Of a stretch of DNA of 64,000 bases, positions 43,353 to 51,395 are shown piece by piece (positions within the stretch are counted from its first letter, which is position 1; every line of letters begins with the position of its first letter). Under the pieces are notes generated by a model. That model worked only from the letters and a program-made list of their open reading frames with translations, did not search any database and was not told the DNA's origin. Made by a program: the position numbers and the translations under genes. The stretch comes from Pseudanabaena galeata CCNP1313 (GTDB taxonomy: Bacteria > Cyanobacteriota > Cyanobacteriia > Pseudanabaenales > Pseudanabaenaceae): positions 1,860,001-1,924,000 of the forward strand of contig NZ_CP112874.1 of assembly GCF_029910235.1 (NCBI RefSeq). Direction: 5' to 3'.

Positions 43353-43502
43353 ATGAACTATAACGCCTTACTAGATCAGGCTGAAGAATGGCTCGATCGC
43401 AATGCTTGTGCAGAGTTTGAAGCTTGGCTTGATGCTCAAGAGGTGCATTACCCAGAGCCTAGCAAGATCATCGAATGTGAGGACTATCAAGATGACTTCT
43501 AG
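43353..43502 (+). CDS. Small acidic protein, 49 residues
   Basis: MNYNALLDQAEEWLDRNACA and on; strongly acidic, helical, ending ECEDYQDDF. It follows the conserved leader and overlaps the next start by 11 bases. Function unknown. An acidic small protein next to ArdC could be a DNA mimic, but this is speculation. Confidence 0.5.
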   Translation: MNYNALLDQAEEWLDRNACAEFEAWLDAQEVHYPEPSKIIECEDYQDDF

Positions 43503-43713
43503 TGAACTCATTACAACCTGCAATCCACACGTTAAAGAGTGGGATTGGCTGACACCTGACGAGGCATCTGGCTTAATACCTAACCCTTTTAACTCTGTGT
43601 ATTTCTACACATTAAGGGGCAACTGTTTAAAAGCAGATGCGATCGACTCTGAGTTTATCTATGCAGGAAGTCTCAGGAGATCTCTTGCTGATGTAGCGAT
43701 TTTTAGAGGCTAA
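43492..43713 (+). CDS. Small hypothetical protein, 73 residues
   Basis: Starts at ATG 43492 inside the end of the previous gene. Contains HVKEWDWLTPDEASGLIPNP and CLKADAIDSEFIYAGSLRRS. Family not recognised. Overlap supports co-translation with the acidic protein. Confidence 0.45.
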   Translation: MTSSELITTCNPHVKEWDWLTPDEASGLIPNPFNSVYFYTLRGNCLKADAIDSEFIYAGSLRRSLADVAIFRG

Positions 43714-43759
43714 CAACGAGATCGCCGCTACCCAGTGGCGATCGCCTCACACAAACTCT

Positions 43760-43936
43760 ATGCAATCTAAACACATGAAAGGAAAGGTCAAGACTTTTAA
43801 AACCGTAGGCGATCAAAAGGCATTAGATCGGCAAAAGATGATCGCTTTGCACTATGTACAGGTCGCGATTGATCGAGATCGTTTAGAGGAAGAAGCCCTA
43901 ACAATGGCTCAATCTAAGGACGATTACGAATATTAA
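43760..43936 (+). CDS. Small charged protein, 58 residues
   Basis: ATG 43760 with an in-frame alternative at 43775. The product is helical and highly charged (DRQKMIALHYVQVAIDRDRL, acidic end DDYEY). No family is recognised. Confidence 0.45.
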   Translation: MQSKHMKGKVKTFKTVGDQKALDRQKMIALHYVQVAIDRDRLEEEALTMAQSKDDYEY

Positions 43937-43979
43937 ACCATCTGCGATCGCTGTCATCCGATGGCGATCGCCTCTCAAG

Positions 43980-43999
43980 TCCACTCAAATTTATTACTA
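43980..43999 (+). repeat. Conserved gene leader, copy 3
   Basis: TCCACTCAAATTTATTACTA, five bases before the ardC start at 44005. Confidence 0.75.
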
Positions 44000-44004
44000 G
44001 AAAA

Positions 44005-44919
44005 ATGACTAAATACGAAGCAAGCGATAAGTTTGAAATCGTCACAGATAAACTTATCCAACTTTTAGAGACAGGTGTTAAACCTTGGACTAAACCTTGG
44101 CATTCTCAAACCTCAGAGAGCATCTTTCGCAACATTGTTACAGGACATTGCTACAAAGGCATTAACCCGATCATCTGTTTGATTGACATCCTAACTTTAG
44201 GAGACGATCGCCCGTATTTTGTGGGCTTTAGCCAAGCTAAAGATCTTGGATGGAAGCTTAACAAGGGAAGTAAATCGACTTGGCTAAGATGGGGCGGCAC
44301 GGTTGCCAAATCGACTGAGAACGAGAATGGCGAAACTGAAAAGCATTTTTACAATGCTTGCAAATGGCTGAATGTTTTCCATGTCAGTTTGTTTGATGAC
44401 TCAGAGGCAAAAATTAAAATTGCTGATTATGCCGCCAAGTATGAAGCTCAAAAGCTTGAAGTCATTAACCCCGATGCAAGGTTGCAAGAAGCCGATCGCC
44501 TTATTACTGCTACAGGTGCAAAGATTCGCTATGGCGGCGATCGGGCTTGCTACTCTCCACAGGTAGACGCGATCCTGATGCCACAGTTTGAGCAGTTCAC
44601 CAGCGCATCAAGTTTTTATGCAACATCAATCCACGAGCTGACTCACTGGACAGGACATCAAAGCCGATGCGATCGCGATTTATCTGGCAGGTTTGGATCT
44701 TCTAAATATGCCTATGAAGAACTGATCGCTGAGATTGGGGCGGCTTTTACTTGTAACCATTTGGGCATTAGTGGCGAGATGGAAAACCATGCAAGCTATA
44801 TCGGCTCATGGATTAAAGCTTTGAAGGATGACAAAAAGTATTTCTTCAAAGCAGCGACCGAGGCAAGAAAAGCAAGCGAGTTTCTACTTAATGCCAACAG
44901 TCAACAGTTAGCCGCTTGA
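44005..44919 (+). CDS. ardC: ArdC-type antirestriction protein
   Basis: 304 residues. The N-terminal ssDNA-binding domain shows LLETGVKPWTKPWHSQ, NIVTGHCYKGINPI and the GWKLNKGSKSTWLRWGG core. The C-terminal zincin-like metallopeptidase shows SSFYATSIHELTHWTGHQSR with HELTH, and EELIAEIGAAF as third ligand region. ArdC proteins shield incoming single-stranded DNA from host restriction during conjugation, so this gene supports a transmissible element. Confidence 0.88.
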   Translation: MTKYEASDKFEIVTDKLIQLLETGVKPWTKPWHSQTSESIFRNIVTGHCYKGINPIICLIDILTLGDDRPYFVGFSQAKDLGWKLNKGSKSTWLRWGGTVAKSTENENGETEKHFYNACKWLNVFHVSLFDDSEAKIKIADYAAKYEAQKLEVINPDARLQEADRLITATGAKIRYGGDRACYSPQVDAILMPQFEQFTSASSFYATSIHELTHWTGHQSRCDRDLSGRFGSSKYAYEELIAEIGAAFTCNHLGISGEMENHASYIGSWIKALKDDKKYFFKAATEARKASEFLLNANSQQLAA

Positions 44920-45036
44920 TTCTTTTTGAGCTAGTCAAAGGCGATCGCCTCTCAGTATTAATTTTTGCTTTAAATACTATGCGATCGCGTTTGACTAGCC
45001 CCACTTTTTACACCAAATTTACTACTAACTAAAACC

Positions 45037-45234
45037 ATGATTAACAAAAATTGTCCCAACTGTGGAAGCCGCCACATTTAAGAAGCTATCAACTTTTTCA
45101 AGTGTGATGATTGCTCAACTATTTGGACTGACAAAGACGATTTTGACCATGAAGATTGTGAGCCATCTTTCAACACATCGGCACATCGTGAATACCTTGC
45201 TGAGTGTGCCTATGAAGATAGCTTTTCTGAGTAA
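45037..45234 (+). pseudogene. Zinc-ribbon gene with in-frame TAA
   Basis: MINKNCPNCGSRHI is followed by TAA (45079-45081), after which the same frame continues 50 more codons as EAINFFKCDDCSTIWTDKDD and on to TAA 45232. The two CxxC pairs of one zinc ribbon lie on opposite sides of the stop. It resembles the intact paralogue at 45467. Either a recent nonsense change or stop-codon readthrough. Confidence 0.6.
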
Positions 45235-45307
45235 TTAATCAACTTGCGATCGCAGCGAGTAACTGCGATCGCCCAACTTTCTACCAAAATTTATTTCATT
45301 CCTATCT

Positions 45308-45457
45308 ATGGTCAATATTGAAGTTAAACGGCTTTTTGATACTCCCTACGGAAAAGTACAACGTTTTGGATTTTGGCACAACTTAGATGAGCAAGATTTT
45401 GATTGTAAATACATCGAAATCCATCTCTGGTTTATGTTTGCAATCTTTATTCAGTAG
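45308..45457 (+). CDS. Small hypothetical protein, 49 residues
   Basis: MVNIEVKRLFDTPYGKVQRF and on, ending in a hydrophobic stretch WFMFAIFIQ. It lies between two zinc-ribbon genes. Not recognised; coding status moderate. Confidence 0.35.
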   Translation: MVNIEVKRLFDTPYGKVQRFGFWHNLDEQDFDCKYIEIHLWFMFAIFIQ

Positions 45458-45466
45458 GTAAAACTT

Positions 45467-45631
45467 ATGGAATGCCCAAATTGTGGAAGTACAAACACTG
45501 ATTTTAATCCTCATTTTCTTTGCAATGAGTGTGATGATTGCGGTCATCAGTGGGACTTTCAAGACGCTGATGAAACCGCTACAGAATCTCTCAGGGCTGA
45601 GCTAGAGAGTAGCTGGCAATCTGAAGAGTAA
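45467..45631 (+). CDS. Small zinc-ribbon protein, 54 residues
   Basis: MECPNCGSTNTDF...CNECDDCGHQW forms a four-cysteine zinc ribbon, followed by an acidic helical tail (ESLRAELESSWQSEE). Intact relative of the interrupted gene at 45037. Probably nucleic-acid or protein binding; the family is not further resolved. Confidence 0.5.
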   Translation: MECPNCGSTNTDFNPHFLCNECDDCGHQWDFQDADETATESLRAELESSWQSEE

Positions 45632-45674
45632 ATCTATCTATTGCGATCGCTTATCAATTCCGTTAAGCGATCGC

Positions 45675-45712
45675 TTTCCCCTAGAACTCAAAATCTAATT
45701 TTCCCCTAGAAC
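45675..45712 (-). repeat. Two inverted-orientation motif copies (TTTCCCCTAGAAC)
   Basis: Copies at 45675-45687 and 45699-45712, a CCCC variant of the element motif, end directly before ATG 45714. Confidence 0.65.
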
Positions 45713-45713
45713 A

Positions 45714-45908
45714 ATGACTGAAAAACAACGGGCTTTAATTCTCTTTTCTATTAGAGAATTACAAATGAGTATCCAATACGATCACGATGGGATGCTAGCT
45801 AATTTGAAAGATTTTTACGGTGTAGCGATCGGGTCAGCCGATGAGCTTTTTACTACTTTGGAAGATTTGGCAAAAACAGTTAATTTGGAGGGCTTGAGCA
45901 ATGGCTAA
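45714..45908 (+). CDS. Small hypothetical protein, 64 residues
   Basis: MTEKQRALILFSIRELQMSI followed by a helical C-terminal half. It overlaps the annealing-protein gene by eight bases, suggesting co-translation and perhaps a shared recombination role. Family not recognised. Confidence 0.5.
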   Translation: MTEKQRALILFSIRELQMSIQYDHDGMLANLKDFYGVAIGSADELFTTLEDLAKTVNLEGLSNG

Positions 45909-46371
45909 TGATATTGAAGTTTATGCAACTCAGGTAACAGAAATCTTACCAGTACCACAAAGTCCCCTGCCAATTAGAGATATTCTGCAAGCCCTTAGCC
46001 GCCCATTGCCTGCAAAGATGCTTGAAACCAAGAGCTTGAAAGGTCAAAAGATTACTTTTCTATCATGGAGATTTATCCCACCAATTCTTGATAAATATTG
46101 CCGTGGATGGTGTTGGGAAATTCGCACAGTGCAAACAACAAACGATCGCATTTTTTTAGTTGGGCGGCTGACAATACCAACGGCGGACGGGATGGTATGG
46201 AGAGAAGCTACAGGAACAGAAATGCTGAAGGAGGTCAAGACCGATAAAGTTACGGGTGAATTGATCGAGCGTGAGATTGCCTATGGTGATCCTTCTAGCA
46301 ACGCCGAATCTATGGCATTTCGCCGCGCCTGTGCCAAATTCGGGTTAGGGCTTTATCTTTACAGCAAATAA
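45901..46371 (+). CDS. Rad52-type single-strand annealing protein
   Basis: 156 residues. The fold signature of Rad52/Rad22-like phage recombinases is visible: YCRGWCWEIRTVQT, FLVGRLTIPTADG, WREATGTEM and the terminal AESMAFRRACAKFGLGLYLY. Such proteins anneal complementary single strands during element recombination or replication. Together with ArdC and the SSB-tail proteins it points to ssDNA handling. Confidence 0.75.
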   Translation: MANDIEVYATQVTEILPVPQSPLPIRDILQALSRPLPAKMLETKSLKGQKITFLSWRFIPPILDKYCRGWCWEIRTVQTTNDRIFLVGRLTIPTADGMVWREATGTEMLKEVKTDKVTGELIEREIAYGDPSSNAESMAFRRACAKFGLGLYLYSK

Positions 46372-46439
46372 ACCTTTGCGCTGATTTTGGGGAGTTGCGC
46401 CCCCACTCTCTAAATAAAACTTATTCACTAGGTAATCCA

Positions 46440-46769
46440 ATGAAATCGACTAGATGGAAATGTGATATTTGCGATGGTAACTGTACTGTTGAAATCAATG
46501 GCATTTTAGATATTTGCGAAAATTGCGACGGTATTGGCTACAGCGATCGCGGCAATTATTGGCAAGAAAAAATCGACACATCTGAGTATCAAGGATATCT
46601 GCTAGAAGTCTATTCTCGTCAACTTGGCTTTGGTGTGCGTGTCATCAAAAAGCAGCCATTCATCGACACAACAACCATCGCACTCACTCAGGAAATGGCG
46701 ATCGCAAAAGCTAAAAGCTATGTCGATCATGAGCTTGAAGGCGTTGAATATGACGATATCCCATTCTAA
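46440..46769 (+). CDS. Zinc-knuckle protein with SSB-like C-terminus
   Basis: 109 residues from ATG 46440. The N-terminus has a CDICDGN...CENCDGIGY zinc site as in DnaJ-like proteins. The last residues are VEYDDIPF, which copies the acidic tip of bacterial single-strand binding protein (DDIPF). That tip binds many repair and replication proteins, so this protein may recruit or sequester them. No OB-fold is evident. Confidence 0.6.
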   Translation: MKSTRWKCDICDGNCTVEINGILDICENCDGIGYSDRGNYWQEKIDTSEYQGYLLEVYSRQLGFGVRVIKKQPFIDTTTIALTQEMAIAKAKSYVDHELEGVEYDDIPF

Positions 46770-46849
46770 ATCTTAGAGCCTCTGTAATTGCTGCGAACAA
46801 ATACAGAGGCAACCCAACCAACCGTACAAATTAATCAGGTAAATCAATT

Positions 46850-47188
46850 ATGTCTCAATCCATAGTCACCACAATGATCGCCCAACTTAATGACCAATTT
46901 CGTGGCGGCGATCGCACCTTGGGAATTTTCAATGCTACGGCTAGCGTGGCAAGCTTGCCCCCCGAAAGACTTGCTGCAATTACCAAAGCGATCGCAGATT
47001 TTGACGACTTCAACCCAGACAATGATCCCTATGGTGAGCATGATTTAGGCTTTATTGAGTTAGATGGCGATCGCTATATGTGGAAAATAGATTATTTAGA
47101 TCGGGATTTGAAATATCTCAGCAAAGACCCCGCAGATCCAAGGCTGACTAGACGGGTAATGAATATCATGTTTGCCAACGAATATTAG
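46850..47188 (+). CDS. DUF3768 family protein
   Basis: 112 residues. Matches the family pattern along its length: LNDQFRGGDR near the start, then FNPDNDPYGEHDLGFIEL and MWKIDYLDRDLKYLSKDPADP. The family is common on plasmids and phages; its function is unknown. It lies in the run of single-strand DNA-handling genes. Confidence 0.75.
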   Translation: MSQSIVTTMIAQLNDQFRGGDRTLGIFNATASVASLPPERLAAITKAIADFDDFNPDNDPYGEHDLGFIELDGDRYMWKIDYLDRDLKYLSKDPADPRLTRRVMNIMFANEY

Positions 47189-47255
47189 ACCTTATGGGGA
47201 TTGTTTAGTCAGTCCCCTTAAATTTAGTCTTTTTAGATTACAATTGTGACCGATT

Positions 47256-47546
47256 ATGAACGCTGTATTAAATAAAGTCGTGAATAGCTCAGAGCTTACG
47301 AAAGTGCAACTAGAAGCGGTTAAAAACCGTGCGATCATCCTATGGGGTGAAAAAAAATGGTTGTCTAAATTAGTTACAGAATACGAGCGTGTCACTGATG
47401 CTGAACCAAGAACAAGATCGACTATGGTGAGACGTTGGTTTGACCCTGAAGGAAATGCGCCGACTCTGGAAAGTTTTAATGGTTTATTACTTGCCGTAGG
47501 CTGCAAGATGTCGATCGAATGTCCAACAACTGAGAAAATTTTATAG
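47256..47546 (+). CDS. Small regulator-like protein, 96 residues
   Basis: Contains LTKVQLEAVKNRAIILWGEK and TRSTMVRRWFDPEGNAPTLESF, the latter resembling a recognition helix of an XRE/Cro-type protein. TTTTAGATTACAATTGTGACC, matching the operator-like words near 42 kb, lies directly upstream, so it may bind or be controlled by that site. Confidence 0.5.
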   Translation: MNAVLNKVVNSSELTKVQLEAVKNRAIILWGEKKWLSKLVTEYERVTDAEPRTRSTMVRRWFDPEGNAPTLESFNGLLLAVGCKMSIECPTTEKIL

Positions 47547-47555
47547 GAGAAAATC

Positions 47556-47792
47556 ATGAGAGCTTTGCCAAAAATCAACCTTGAATCAATTGAAAAGATT
47601 TACAAACTCTTACCTCATCATGAAGTTTTCCCTCTTGTTTTGCGGATAAAATCCAAAGGCGATCGCTTCACAGATATTGATACTGATAATCATGGTTTTC
47701 AAGCTGTTGAAGACACTGAAGATTGGCTTAGATTCAATGGCTTTACGATAGAAGAGGTTGATCTATCACTTGAAGATATATCTGGGGATTAA
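47556..47792 (+). CDS. Small hypothetical protein, 78 residues
   Basis: ATG 47556 follows GGAG at good spacing and ends 246 bases on. The product has HHEVFPLVLRIKSKGDRFTD and an acidic end (LSLEDISGD). Not recognised; probably in an operon with the upstream regulator. Confidence 0.45.
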   Translation: MRALPKINLESIEKIYKLLPHHEVFPLVLRIKSKGDRFTDIDTDNHGFQAVEDTEDWLRFNGFTIEEVDLSLEDISGD

Positions 47793-47861
47793 GTGAATAT
47801 GCGCTAGTACGGCGATCTCACTTGGAGGCGATCGCTATACTTTTTTCAAATGCATGATTAA

Positions 47862-48209
47862 TTAAAGCTTAGATGAGATCGAAGTCTTCAACCTTTCAAG
47901 CATCATCATTGCAAGGCGAAACATCTCGGCATCACTCAAATGATTGGTCAGCGATAGCAAATCCTCAGCCTTTTTGGGCGTAAAATCTGCCTCGTGCCCC
48001 CGCAGTTCCGACATTAAATCATCCAAACTTTGTCCCCGATTCACTGCAATTTTCTCTAGACTTTCACGATTTGGAAATCCTGAACAATCAAGCCAAGACG
48101 CTAACGTAACGTGTGACACCCCCATATCCTTAGCGAATTTACGCACGGTACGATCACCCTGCGCGTGCTTCAAAATCCCTGAAAGCTTCAGTCTTACATC
48201 ATCTGTCAT
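47862..48209 (-). CDS. Helix-turn-helix repressor
   Basis: 115 residues from ATG 48209. Residues 15-45 form a helix-turn-helix (TVRKFAKDMGVSHVTLASWL), followed by a helical region for dimerisation. It is divergent from the gene at 48343, with a 9-bp inverted repeat between them, the usual layout of an element's master repressor. Confidence 0.7.
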   Translation of the reverse strand: MTDDVRLKLSGILKHAQGDRTVRKFAKDMGVSHVTLASWLDCSGFPNRESLEKIAVNRGQSLDDLMSELRGHEADFTPKKAEDLLSLTNHLSDAEMFRLAMMMLERLKTSISSKL

Positions 48210-48291
48210 GAATAGGTAGCAACTTAAATATATCTGCATTTTAGCTTAATAGACTCTTGCTAAGCGCCTTAAAAAACATTAGTATTGTAGC

Positions 48292-48320
48292 AAGACTTAC
48301 CACTATTGTTAGTAAGTCTT
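48292..48320. promoter_or_regulatory. Candidate repressor operator
   Basis: AAGACTTAC and GTAAGTCTT are a 9-bp inverted repeat with an 11-base spacer, centred between the divergent repressor and the small RHH-like gene. Confidence 0.55.
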
Positions 48321-48342
48321 ACCACCATTACAAGAAAGCTTT

Positions 48343-48522
48343 ATGGCGAGAAGGAAATCTAATACTCCAAGGATGAAAAAGACGATGCACGTTTTGCCTG
48401 AAACAGCCCAGTTTATTGAAACTGAAGCTAGTTCTAGGAACATTTACGAAGCGTCAGTTATTGACGAAGCGATCGCACTATTAAGGAAGACAAAAGATGC
48501 AAATCTCTCTTCTGTTGCGTAA
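48343..48522 (+). CDS. Small RHH-like DNA-binding protein
   Basis: 59 residues: a basic start (MARRKSNTPRMKKTMHVLPE) with a beta-strand-like stretch and helices (SVIDEAIALLRK) in ribbon-helix-helix order. It stands just after the operator-like repeat, opposite the repressor, so it may act as a Cro-like antagonist or CopG-type copy control. Confidence 0.5.
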   Translation: MARRKSNTPRMKKTMHVLPETAQFIETEASSRNIYEASVIDEAIALLRKTKDANLSSVA

Positions 48523-48736
48523 TTCTGTTTCAAGATTCAATCAAGCCGCCGATGCTGTTTGTGTTGAATGGAGCTTAAAGATCGGTTCTAGTGGAATCTG
48601 CTCACCATGCGATCGCCTTCTATTTGAAAGTCTCGTAAGAACAAAATTGACCGCTTCTATTTCTGAGGTAGAAGCGGTCGTACACACAAATATTAGTGGG
48701 GCTAATACCTATGTGCAAACCAAGCTTAGCGCGTAA
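48497..48736 (+). CDS. Doubtful ORF, 79 residues
   Basis: Has GGAAG seven bases before ATG 48497 but overlaps genes on both sides, spans a motif copy (48585) and an 11-bp perfect hairpin (GACCGCTTCTA at 48649-48659, complement at 48669-48679). The hairpin suggests noncoding or regulatory DNA here. Confidence 0.2.
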   Translation: MQISLLLRNSVSRFNQAADAVCVEWSLKIGSSGICSPCDRLLFESLVRTKLTASISEVEAVVHTNISGANTYVQTKLSA

Positions 48737-48941
48737 AAGCGTATGTGTTGATTTGAATAAATCTAGTGTCGATGTTGACCAGTTGGCGGGGCGACTGGGA
48801 GGCAATTGCTACTTCTTCTATGTGGGTAGCGATTCCATTACTCAGGCTTTTGTATTTAGCAAAGAATTGATCGCACAACAGTTTCTAAATGCTGTGCAAT
48901 TTTTTCCTGAATTTCTCAGCGGAAAGCTTGACTCTATATAA
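48711..48941 (+). CDS. Small hypothetical protein, 76 residues
   Basis: From ATG 48711: MCKPSLARKSVCVDLNKSSV, with YFFYVGSDSITQAFVFSKEL. No family recognised. It follows a hairpin and precedes the replication genes in the same direction. Confidence 0.45.
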   Translation: MCKPSLARKSVCVDLNKSSVDVDQLAGRLGGNCYFFYVGSDSITQAFVFSKELIAQQFLNAVQFFPEFLSGKLDSI

Positions 48942-48995
48942 AAAAAACCCGATCGCGCAAACAATCGGGACACAAACTTTTGTTCAGTTTCTAAT

Positions 48996-49145
48996 ATGAC
49001 ACAAGAAAATTATTTGGAGTATCTAAGATTACTCCATGAGTATGGTATCGAAGTAGCTAGAGGCTACGCAAGGCTAGTTGAAGGTAAGGATTATCTAAAT
49101 CCCAATCCCCTAACCCGTGCAAGAACAGGGAGGGCTAAGCGATGA
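48996..49145 (+). CDS. Small protein coupled to Rep-like gene
   Basis: 49 residues (MTQENYLEYLRLLHEYGIEV and on; basic end RARTGRAKR). Its TGA overlaps the ATG of the replication-initiator-like gene as ATGA, so it is probably translated with it. Function unknown. Confidence 0.5.
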   Translation: MTQENYLEYLRLLHEYGIEVARGYARLVEGKDYLNPNPLTRARTGRAKR

Positions 49146-50128
49146 GTGAGTTTTACCAAGTCACTCCCAGTGTCGCTAAAGCACTTAGAAAGGCAAACCT
49201 AACCGCGTCTGAGTGGAAAATTTGGAGCTATCTGGTAGAGGTCGATCCTTGGGGCGATCGCTATGAAGAGGTAGAAACCTTAGCTGTAATGTCTGTCTGC
49301 GACGTTAGCAAGGCTACATATTACCGAGCGATCGCCAAGTTTCAAGATGGGAAAATCTTTGATTTTCAAGATAAAGGTTTTAATGTCCGAAATTTGCACG
49401 GTGTACGCAGTCTCAAAAATGAGAAAACTGTCGCAGAAATGAGACAAACTGACAAAATTTCAGATTCTCAAAACTGCGAAAACAGTCTCAAAAATGAGAA
49501 AACTGTCGCAGAAATGAGACAACTTTCTCAAAACTGCGAAAATCGAGTCTCGAAAGTGTCTTGTAGCAATGGTTCTGGAACGCCTCAGATCTCTTCAGAA
49601 GATCCAAAAGATCCAGATCAGATCGATCAGGATGAATCTTTTAATTTTGAAAATGCAAATCCTGAAAATTTAGAGATTTCTGAGCAAGATGCATTGGCAC
49701 TTATACAGGCAAATTTAGATCGTGATGAAAAATGCGATTTAAAGCCCGTTAAAGGCATTGACCTTATAAACACACCTGAAAAAGTGGCAAATCCTATTAG
49801 TGGCGATCCTTTCCGCCGTGCGCTTGAAGATTTTATTATTTCTTTTCTCAAGATTGAGATTAGCGATGAAAAGCGCCCTGCTTACTTCAAAAGATTTAAG
49901 CCTGAAGACTGGGATAAGTGGCAGACAAAATATAAAGCCGCTAATAGCCCACCAGTAAAAGTTGAGCAGCGCGATCCAGTTGCCGAAGATCCGTGGCGTG
50001 TTGAGAATGCGATCGCCTCAATGGTCATGTGCAAGGACTTTCAATCAGTCGAAAACAGGCTTGCAATTGTTGAAAAAACTAATCCAATTTTGGCTACTCA
50101 GTTACGGGAGAAGTATTTATGCAGTTAG
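49142..50128 (+). CDS. Replication-initiator-like winged-helix protein
   Basis: 328 residues. The N-terminal 85 residues form a winged helix (LTASEWKIWSYLVEVDPWGD, then CDVSKATYYRAIAKFQ) as in phage O-like and plasmid Rep proteins. A central region repeats SLKNEKTVAEMRQ twice, because the DNA itself contains direct repeats. The C-terminal region (FRRALEDFIISFLKIEISDE) is helical. DNA repeats inside an initiator gene recall lambda O, whose origin lies within its gene. Confidence 0.6.
   Translation: MSEFYQVTPSVAKALRKANLTASEWKIWSYLVEVDPWGDRYEEVETLAVMSVCDVSKATYYRAIAKFQDGKIFDFQDKGFNVRNLHGVRSLKNEKTVAEMRQTDKISDSQNCENSLKNEKTVAEMRQLSQNCENRVSKVSCSNGSGTPQISSEDPKDPDQIDQDESFNFENANPENLEISEQDALALIQANLDRDEKCDLKPVKGIDLINTPEKVANPISGDPFRRALEDFIISFLKIEISDEKRPAYFKRFKPEDWDKWQTKYKAANSPPVKVEQRDPVAEDPWRVENAIASMVMCKDFQSVENRLAIVEKTNPILATQLREKYLCS
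49410..49545. repeat. Iteron-like direct repeats inside Rep-like gene
   Basis: GTCTCAAAAATGAGAAAACT continues to GTCGCAGAAATGAGACAA and occurs twice, 73 bases apart (starts near 49410 and 49483); TCTCAAAACTGCGAAAA also occurs twice. Each unit contains small palindromes (TCTCA..TGAGA). Candidate replication origin. Confidence 0.55.
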
Positions 50129-50304
50129 ATATTTTTTCGGTTGTTCCAAATAGTTCTAGTGGAGATTTTCCAAGAGCGATCGCCCCAGTCGATCCGAAAG
50201 TTGAAGAAGCTTGTAATGTCAAGTTTGCGGTTGTAGAAGTCGATATGTACGGCTCAACAATTGAGTATTCGTGCAATATCAAAAATTTGGAGGTAGTCGA
50301 ATGA
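50119..50304 (+). CDS. Small protein starting with clamp-like motif
   Basis: 61 residues. MQLDIF at the very start resembles the beta-clamp consensus QL(S/D)LF. The rest is acidic and unrecognised. It overlaps both neighbours, so it is part of the replication operon. Confidence 0.45.
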   Translation: MQLDIFSVVPNSSSGDFPRAIAPVDPKVEEACNVKFAVVEVDMYGSTIEYSCNIKNLEVVE

Positions 50305-51395
50305 TTGTTGAATCAGAGCTACCAATTGCGATTGAAATATTGCAACCAAATAAAGGCGATCGCATTGTTGAAGATGCAAACTTTGGAGACTATAAGCTAG
50401 ATTGTCTAGTTCGTGAGGGCAATTTTTTAAAGGCTCAACCAGTTAAAGGCTTATCTGATCAAGTTTGTTGGGTAGTTCGGCTTGATAGTGGGAAGCAAGG
50501 ATTTTTCGATCCTAGTATCTGCAAGATTACCGAACGTGCAGCCGCGTCTGATCTAGTGGAAGAGAGTAAAACAGAAACTCCACTAGAACCACAATTCAAA
50601 GTAGGCGATCGCTTGAGAATTACAGAAAATAGAGAACTTTACGATCTACTTAGACCGATTTGTAATTGGTACTCAGGACGCGAATTGGCAACCTTTGCGG
50701 TTAATGCGTTAGGTCATGCCTTGTCCAATGCAATGCAGGGCAAAATTAACCAATCTGTTGAACTTCTTACCCCTGAAGTTATGGCGGAAGTCATTAAGCC
50801 TAAGCCCGAAGTTAAAAAGCTAAAGGAGTTTCTTAATAATTTCGTGCCTAGCATCGATGACGCGGAATTGCCTGTTTTTGCCGAGGAAATCACCCCAGAG
50901 CCTACTAAATCCGTTGCAAATTTACGCATGGATGAAAGCAAGGTTTCTGTTTTGGTAGAAGTTGATCAACCTGTTCTAGTGGAGAGTAATGATCGTCGCG
51001 ATCACACCCATCCTCAAAAAAAGAAGCGGGTATCAAGTTCTGGATACGCTTACCCAGATAAACCGAGCGAGTCTAGAGAATGGTTTGAAGATTATACAAA
51101 TCGAAAGGATCAAGAACGCCTATGTTTCTTGAAATCAGAACGAGATCGCCTAATTAGCTCAGGGGCAAGCCCTAAAGGAATTTGGATCGAAAAGTCTAAG
51201 CCCGCACACAAGCCAAATTTTGTACAAGCTGTTTGGAAATCTGATAAACCACGTCCAGAGTGGGGTGATAAAAAATCTCAGTACATCGGTAAAGAGAATA
51301 GTGAAGAGCATTTATCAGCGATCGCTCAACATCGTGCGGGTCAGGAACTAAGAAAAATCGAGCGTGAAATTAAAAAATTACAGGTGAAATCATGA
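50301..51395 (+). CDS. Hypothetical replication-module protein
   Basis: 364 residues from ATG 50301. The first 80 residues look like a small beta-barrel (CWVVRLDSGKQGFFDPSICK), followed by a helical region with VGDRLRITENRELYDLLRPI and a basic, disordered-looking C-terminal third (DHTHPQKKKRVSSSGYAYPD; QHRAGQELRKIEREIKKLQ). No known family. It overlaps both neighbours by four bases. Motif copies lie inside it near 50552, 50580 and 50973. Confidence 0.5.
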   Translation: MIVESELPIAIEILQPNKGDRIVEDANFGDYKLDCLVREGNFLKAQPVKGLSDQVCWVVRLDSGKQGFFDPSICKITERAAASDLVEESKTETPLEPQFKVGDRLRITENRELYDLLRPICNWYSGRELATFAVNALGHALSNAMQGKINQSVELLTPEVMAEVIKPKPEVKKLKEFLNNFVPSIDDAELPVFAEEITPEPTKSVANLRMDESKVSVLVEVDQPVLVESNDRRDHTHPQKKKRVSSSGYAYPDKPSESREWFEDYTNRKDQERLCFLKSERDRLISSGASPKGIWIEKSKPAHKPNFVQAVWKSDKPRPEWGDKKSQYIGKENSEEHLSAIAQHRAGQELRKIEREIKKLQVKS

